A program made the position numbers and the translations under genes. A stretch of 9,686 nt of DNA from an uncultured Lachnospiraceae bacterium. Its GTDB lineage: Bacteria; Bacillota; Clostridia; Lachnospirales; Lachnospiraceae. Shown here one piece after another: positions 5,515-9,686 of the stretch. The notes below the pieces were generated by a model. It saw nothing but the letters and a program-made list of their open reading frames with translations. It was not told the DNA's origin and made no database searches. The stretch spans positions 1-9,686 of the forward strand of contig CAMZDH010000015.1 in assembly GCA_947305345.1 (NCBI GenBank), given 5' to 3'. How positions within the stretch are numbered: position 1 is the stretch's first letter; each line of letters opens with the position of its first letter.

Positions 5515-7041
5515 TCACTCAAAATAAATGATCTGCGCATCGTCGGCGGAGATGATCCGTTTCATCGCCGCGCGGCGCCGGAGCGCATTTTTGACAATGG
5601 ATCTGAACCCGAGCGTCTGGATCGTGATGAGCGGGGTCATCGCGACCATGGCGACCACGCCGAACGCGGACGAGAGCACGCTCTCCGGCCCGTTCAATGT
5701 CGCGCAGGCGCCGATCGCGAGCGGCAGGATGAAACTCGACGTCAGCGGTCCGCTCGCGACGCCGCCGGAGTCAAACGCGATCGAGGTATAGATGCCCGGC
5801 ACGAACAGCGACAGTCCGAGCGAGATCAGGTATCCCGGGATCAGATAATAGAGGATCGAGAATCCGAAGACGATGCGGATCACCGAGAGCGCGATCGAGA
5901 TGCCGACGCCGATCGACAATGCGATCATCATCTGACGCTTCGTGATCGCACCGCTCGTCACGGCCTCGACCTGGCCATTCAATACGTGTACGGCCGGCTC
6001 CGCAAGCACCGTCACCATTCCGAGAATGAACGCACATCCGGTGAGCCAGGCGGGACTTCGTCCGGCAAGCTCTGTGCCGAGCTTAAAGCCGACCGGCATG
6101 AATCCGAGCGCGGCCGCCGCAAGGAACAGCACAAGACCCGTGAACGTATAGGCAAGCCCGATCGCTAGCCGGAGCAGCGTCCGCCACGAAAGCTTCAGGA
6201 AAATGAACTGAAGGATCAGGAAAAATGCGGCGATGAGGAGGAGCGACTTGCCGACTTCCTTTGCGGAAGTCCAAAGCTGCAGGAAGACACGCCCCGCGCT
6301 GAAGCCCTCCATCGAATAGTCCGCCATTTCATAAGTCAGCGTGCCCTTCGAGAAGAGCGACAGGATCAGGACCGCGACGATCGGGCCGACCGAGCAGAGC
6401 GCGATCGTGCCGAACGAGCTTTCCGACGCCTTCTTGCCGCCGACGGTCGCGGCGATCCCGATGCCGAGCGCCATGATGAACGGCACGGTCACGGGACCGG
6501 TCGTCACGCCGCCGGAATCAAAGGAAAGCGCGAGAAGATCGCCTTTCCCCATCTGCAGCGCCAGCGCCGCAAGAGAAAACATCAGCATATAGAAAAACAG
6601 GAGGAGCGTCGACAGCGCTTTTCCGGAATAGATCTTCGCGATCGCGATCATGAGAAAGATCCCGACGCCGCCGCCGATCGCAAGGGTCAGGACCGTCGGG
6701 TTCATGACCGTACGGACCTGCGACGACAGCACCGCAAGATCCGGTTCCGCGACCGTGATGAGCAGCCCCATAAAAAACGCGATGACGAGGAGCCGCCGCA
6801 TTTTACCGCTTTTCGACAGACTGTTGCCGACGTATTCGCCCATCGGCGACATCGAAAGGTCCGCGCCGAGGTTGAATAATGCCATCCCGACGGTCAAAAA
6901 CACCGCGCTCGCCGCGAAGACGCCCCGCTCCGCCCATGTGAGCGGCGCAAGCGGCGTAAACGAGACGATGAGCACGATCGCGGCCACCGGCAGCACCGAA
7001 AACGCGGATTCCTTCAGTTTGTTGACGATTGCTTTCTTCAA
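5515..7041 (-). CDS. DUF1538 membrane transporter-like protein, internally duplicated
   Basis: This is a 508-residue polytopic inner-membrane protein with roughly a dozen hydrophobic segments. It is built from two homologous halves about 249 residues apart. Each half carries the same two signatures: AEPDLAVLSSQV (98-109) and AEPAVHVLNGQV (347-358), then FDSGGVTTGPVTVPFI (174-189) and FDSGGVASGPLTSSFI (423-438). Charged and small residues inside membrane segments, arranged as an inverted or tandem repeat, are typical of transporters. I recognise this as DUF1538. From memory, a two-gene DUF1538 pair (UmpAB) was reported as a cation/proton antiporter in a halophile, and here both halves are in one chain. 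The start is a TTG at 7041 with a weak GGAA about 9 nt upstream; no ATG lies nearby in frame. It follows the S41-like gene by 38 bp and is followed directly by two PII-like genes. The substrate is not known. Confidence 0.92.
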   Translation of the reverse strand: MKKAIVNKLKESAFSVLPVAAIVLIVSFTPLAPLTWAERGVFAASAVFLTVGMALFNLGADLSMSPMGEYVGNSLSKSGKMRRLLVIAFFMGLLITVAEPDLAVLSSQVRTVMNPTVLTLAIGGGVGIFLMIAIAKIYSGKALSTLLLFFYMLMFSLAALALQMGKGDLLALSFDSGGVTTGPVTVPFIMALGIGIAATVGGKKASESSFGTIALCSVGPIVAVLILSLFSKGTLTYEMADYSMEGFSAGRVFLQLWTSAKEVGKSLLLIAAFFLILQFIFLKLSWRTLLRLAIGLAYTFTGLVLFLAAAALGFMPVGFKLGTELAGRSPAWLTGCAFILGMVTVLAEPAVHVLNGQVEAVTSGAITKRQMMIALSIGVGISIALSVIRIVFGFSILYYLIPGYLISLGLSLFVPGIYTSIAFDSGGVASGPLTSSFILPLAIGACATLNGPESVLSSAFGVVAMVAMTPLITIQTLGFRSIVKNALRRRAAMKRIISADDAQIIYFE

Positions 7042-7079
7042 GCGGTTTGTTTCCGTTCTTTCTGTCTTCTGCCGACCGG

Positions 7080-9065
7080 TCAGTCCGCGGCCTCGGCTTC
7101 CGCCTCATAGAACGCGTGGATCTCCCGGCTCAGAAGGTCGATGTTGTAGAAATCCGTATAGTCCGGTATTTCAACAATGTACTGCCCATCCTCGTCAGGC
7201 TGGACCGTCGACAGGCTGTACGGGCTTTTGATCATCATCGTTTTGTCCTCAATGAGGTCGCCGTCGGCCGGTATGCCCCCGTCGATGTTGTTTTCAAAGT
7301 TTTCATCATAAAAGATGCCGATCCCGGAGGACATCTGATAATTGAGCCCCTCCAGGGTGCTGTTGCACTGCACCGTGCAGGCACCGCCGCCGCTCTGTTC
7401 GCCAAGGACCATGAACCCTGCCTCCTTCGCGACGGCCGCCATGATGTTAGCGCAGGAAAACGAGAAGGAACTCGTCAGGATCGCAAAGTTGAAGCTGTAC
7501 TGTTTTTCCAGATCCTTCTCGTCGATGACGCCATCGAAATTCCGGTCAATCTCATAGACCTCGGTAATGCATTGATCGGTCAGGCGGTTTTTGAAATGCA
7601 TCGTTGCTTCCGTCTTGCCGGTAAACAGGCAGAGGATGGCCGCAAGAACATCCAGAGAGCCTCCGCCGTTGTTCGAGATGTCTACGACAAAATTCTTGAT
7701 TTCCGGATCAGCCGCTGCTTTTTCCAGCGCGTCATAGACGATCAGCACGGGATCGTCGAACGCCTGCTCTCCCGAGGGCAGCTTCGGATCGCCGTTTTCG
7801 TCTTTCTCGCCGTAAACGCCTTCCCAGACCTTGCTCATGTTTTCGTTGAGGAAACTGTCAAGGACACAGACTGCGGTATCGCCTTTTTTCACATAAGTTG
7901 CCCCGTGATACATTTGCTCCCGAAGCTGTTCGCGGATAGAGAACCCAAGGAGTTTCATGATCGTTTCGTCCAATGCCTTTGCGTAAGCGATCGCGATGTC
8001 CATATGCTGTCCCATAATGTTCTGGAAACGCGCATAGAGTTCCGGCTCGTCGCTCAAGTAGGCCTCAAGAGGTATGATGATGCTCTGCATCGAGGTATGC
8101 CCGCCGTCATACAGCAGCGCATCCAGCCCGACGACGCCGATCAGGTATTCCATCCAATCCGTCGATTTCAGCAGTTTTTTCACGTCTTTTCCCATCGGCC
8201 CGTAAGCGTCCAGCGCCTCATCCAGGCCCATACCCTTTTCAAAATACGGGTCTAAACGGGTCCGCCCCGGCACACCGAAGCCGAGATCGATCGCGAAGCA
8301 CAGTTCATTGTAGGAGTATTCGGCCGTCTTTTCGTCCCGGTTTCCTCTCAGCACCTCGACGCTGAACTGAGGATACTCGTCCGGATTGTTGTTGAAAAGA
8401 TCCTGAACCCACAGCCGGTCGCCGGTCAGCGTGACGTAATTGTACGCGGCGTCCGTATAAAGATCCGAGAGCGTCACCACCGGAAAATACAGTTTTCCGC
8501 CCTCCTGGCGGAGGTCGATGCCGTATTTGCCAAAGTCCAGATCGATCGGAGAGGCTTTGTCATATTCCACGGACTTGACGCGGGCATAGGGCTGGCCGTC
8601 ATAATAGCCGTTTTTCATGTCTTCCTGCAGAATCCCCATAAGATTCGTGAACTCCATCAGGTCTTCCGCACGGAGTGTTTCCTCAGCTGCGTCAATGACG
8701 GCGCTGTAGCCTTCCGGATTCGTGATGGTGAAAACATCGCCCTTTCGCTGAACCGTCAAGGCTTTTTCCGGAAAGAAGAGGTGATAAAAGTCCTCGATGC
8801 AGATATAGGGTATCTCCGGAAGATCTTCGAAAACCATGAGTTCCGCGGTCTCATCCGTCTCCGCGTTTTTACGGTAGACAGAAACGGTCTTCACCGTCCC
8901 TGGCGCGTGCTCTTCGAGCGGGATCTCCGCTTCGGTCTCTTCCGCCGTCGTCTCTGGCGCCGTGGTTTCCGGTGCTGTTGTTTCCTCAGGCGTCGTACAG
9001 CCTGCGGGCAAAGTGATGAGTAAAAGCGCCGACAGCAAAATGGCAATGAGTTTTCTGAATGTCAT
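7080..9065 (-). CDS. Lipoprotein with diverged S41 (tail-specific protease-like) domain
   Basis: This is a 661-residue surface-anchored protein. The signal peptide ends at LPAGC, with Cys23 lipidated (Pro at -3 is unusual). A tether with three APETT-like units (28-46) follows. Residues about 57-320 form an N-terminal region that includes GGHTSM (321-326). The C-terminal S41-like core has NFVVDISNNGGGS (458-470), matching the family's strand plus N-x-GG, and TSSFSFSCAN (531-540), where Ser537 fits the nucleophile. The next motif, GxxTxGKG in CtpA/Prc, reads GEQSGGGA (555-562), so the catalytic Lys is replaced by Gly561. His323 in GGHT might supply the base, as in His-using S41 relatives, or the protein may be inactive. 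Between the two core motifs, 507-518 is a dockerin/EF-hand-like loop. The ATG at 9065 has a full AAGGAGG 8 nt upstream. It probably shares a transcript with the genes on both sides. Confidence 0.88.
   Translation of the reverse strand: MTFRKLIAILLSALLLITLPAGCTTPEETTAPETTAPETTAEETEAEIPLEEHAPGTVKTVSVYRKNAETDETAELMVFEDLPEIPYICIEDFYHLFFPEKALTVQRKGDVFTITNPEGYSAVIDAAEETLRAEDLMEFTNLMGILQEDMKNGYYDGQPYARVKSVEYDKASPIDLDFGKYGIDLRQEGGKLYFPVVTLSDLYTDAAYNYVTLTGDRLWVQDLFNNNPDEYPQFSVEVLRGNRDEKTAEYSYNELCFAIDLGFGVPGRTRLDPYFEKGMGLDEALDAYGPMGKDVKKLLKSTDWMEYLIGVVGLDALLYDGGHTSMQSIIIPLEAYLSDEPELYARFQNIMGQHMDIAIAYAKALDETIMKLLGFSIREQLREQMYHGATYVKKGDTAVCVLDSFLNENMSKVWEGVYGEKDENGDPKLPSGEQAFDDPVLIVYDALEKAAADPEIKNFVVDISNNGGGSLDVLAAILCLFTGKTEATMHFKNRLTDQCITEVYEIDRNFDGVIDEKDLEKQYSFNFAILTSSFSFSCANIMAAVAKEAGFMVLGEQSGGGACTVQCNSTLEGLNYQMSSGIGIFYDENFENNIDGGIPADGDLIEDKTMMIKSPYSLSTVQPDEDGQYIVEIPDYTDFYNIDLLSREIHAFYEAEAEAAD
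7512..7547 (-). other. Dockerin/EF-hand-like calcium loop inside the S41-like domain
   Basis: Residues 507-518 of the lipoprotein read DRNFDGVIDEKD. Asp or Asn stands at loop positions 1, 3, 5 and 9, Gly at 6, Ile at 8 and Asp at 12. Asp at position 12 is the dockerin form rather than the Glu of classical EF-hands. A single copy is seen, placed between the N-x-GG and Ser motifs of the protease-like core. Confidence 0.6.
8928..8984 (-). repeat. Short Thr/Glu/Pro coding repeat in lipoprotein tether
   Basis: Residues 28-46 of the S41-like lipoprotein are built of APETT-type units (ETTAPETTAPETTAEETEAE). It follows the lipidated Cys directly, so it is a membrane-proximal spacer and a possible glycosylation or length-variation site. 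Confidence 0.65.
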
Positions 9066-9084
9066 CCGGGGGTCCTCCTTTTGA

Positions 9085-9098
9085 TGCCCGAACGGGCA
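9085..9098 (-). other. Small hairpin between SGNH-like and S41-like genes
   Basis: TGCCCG and CGGGCA are exact reverse complements separated by 2 bases (or a GCCC stem with a 4-base loop). It sits in the 41-bp gap just before the AAGGAGG of the S41-like gene. No T run follows, so it is more likely a processing or translation-tuning element than a terminator, or chance. Confidence 0.35.
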
Positions 9099-9106
9099 AT
9101 TGTGGC

Positions 9107-9686
9107 TTATTTGTACGGATTCTCCGTCACCTGCCAGGGGTTGTCAAACGCGCCCTGTACCGCGGCCTTCAGTCCTTCAACGAGCGCCGGATCCTCGAAA
9201 CTCTTCGCGTAGTCCGGCGGGATGAATTCGAGCGTGCTGACGTCAAGGTCTGAAATGCATTTTGCGGCCATCAGCGCGCCGAGATAATACCCGAGGTCAT
9301 AACTCAAATGCCCGATGTCGTCCCGGAGGATCCACGGGCCCTCGTCCCCGAATTTGCTGGTCCTGAAATTCTGGACCGCCGTCCCGAGCGGGATCACGAA
9401 TTCGAGATCGGGGTGGTTCTTCATCGCGATCTTCGTCGCATTGATGATCGCCTCGAACATCTTCATCTGGCTGCCCTCAAACAGCTGGAGGAACGTGCCG
9501 CGGTGCTCGTTGTCCTCATTCTCCTGCCAGGCCCAGGTCATGTTCCAAAGGAAATGCGCGTTCGGCTGGAAGGAGCGGACGTGCTTCATGACCTCCGTGA
9601 GCCGCGCTTCGATCTTGTCGGGCGTGGCCATTTCCATGTTCGGGACGTTGAACGTGATGTAGTCCCACTGGGTCATGCGGAGCGCC
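9107..9686 (-). CDS. DUF4886/SGNH-hydrolase-like protein (C-terminal part)
   Basis: This is the C-terminal 192 residues or so of a protein whose start lies beyond the right edge; the frame stays open to position 9686. I read it as the C-terminal half of a DUF4886-type SGNH hydrolase, a fold used by esterases and lipases including carbohydrate esterases. Counting from the first visible Met (9676), WDYITF (4-9) is a core strand and FLWNMTWAWQ (42-51) a strand ending in Trp-rich substrate-site-like residues. RDDIGHLSYDLGYYLG (118-133) contains the D-x-x-H (Asp120, His123) expected for the catalytic Asp and His, with the following HLS...GYY typical of the family. The nucleophile Ser block would be outside the window. 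The Met at 9676 has no ribosome binding site and would omit half the fold, so it is not taken as the start. The S41-like lipoprotein gene follows after 41 bp, suggesting co-transcription of two hydrolase-like proteins. Confidence 0.72.
   Translation of the reverse strand, partial: ALRMTQWDYITFNVPNMEMATPDKIEARLTEVMKHVRSFQPNAHFLWNMTWAWQENEDNEHRGTFLQLFEGSQMKMFEAIINATKIAMKNHPDLEFVIPLGTAVQNFRTSKFGDEGPWILRDDIGHLSYDLGYYLGALMAAKCISDLDVSTLEFIPPDYAKSFEDPALVEGLKAAVQGAFDNPWQVTENPYK

Noticed and set aside
7029..8255. Long open frame on the plus strand (408 codons) opposite the S41-like gene
   Set aside because: It lies wholly antisense to well-supported genes, has no recognisable domain, and such mirror frames are expected from GC-rich codon use.
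9085..9098. Hairpin as terminator between the SGNH-like and S41-like genes
   Set aside because: The stem is short and followed by TCAAAAGGAGG rather than a T run, so termination is unlikely.

Overview
The window looks like a gene-dense chromosomal piece from a GC-rich member of the Clostridia (Bacillota). This is inferred from strong AGGAGG-type ribosome binding sites, sigma-A-like promoters (TTGACG or TTGTCA, 17 bp, TATAAT), lipoproteins with Thr/Glu/Pro-rich tethers, and protein families that are common there (DUF1538 transporters with PII-like partners, Flavodoxin_4-type flavoproteins). I cannot name the genus. All eleven genes I can support lie on the minus strand, so transcription runs from right to left. 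No gene-free stretch exceeds about 115 bases. I found no rRNA, tRNA, IS element, CRISPR array or phage gene.

In transcription order, the first block (9686 to 4817) holds the C-terminal part of a DUF4886/SGNH-like hydrolase, cut by the window edge. Next comes a 661-residue lipoprotein with a diverged S41 (tail-specific protease) domain. It is followed by a 508-residue internally duplicated DUF1538 membrane protein and two small PII-like proteins that overlap by ATGA. The last three form a tight cassette: a probable ion or solute transporter with two different PII-type partners. This cassette is the most system-like part of the window.

The second block (4816 to 4198) is a stand-alone flavodoxin-like gene with its own good promoter and a small dyad at the predicted transcription start. 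Its real start is probably the ATG at 4713, not the upstream GTG.

The third block (4134 to 299) is a tightly packed four-gene operon. It encodes a PlsC-type acyltransferase fused to a zinc ribbon and an uncharacterised C-terminal domain, a tail-anchored protein of unknown function, a tandem GNAT acetyltransferase, and NudC (NADH/NAD-cap pyrophosphatase). Its leader carries a perfect 13-bp inverted repeat that spans a putative -10 box on one side and the ribosome binding site on the other. This is a strong candidate operator or RNA switch.

The last block (307 to 1) has a strong extended -10 promoter embedded in the end of nudC. It drives a second lipoprotein with a 15-residue tandem repeat, which runs off the left edge.

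The points most worth a second look are the DUF1538 plus double-PII cassette, the plsC leader dyad, the three-part acyltransferase with its tail-anchored partner, and the S41-like lipoprotein that lacks the usual catalytic lysine but carries a dockerin/EF-hand-like calcium loop.
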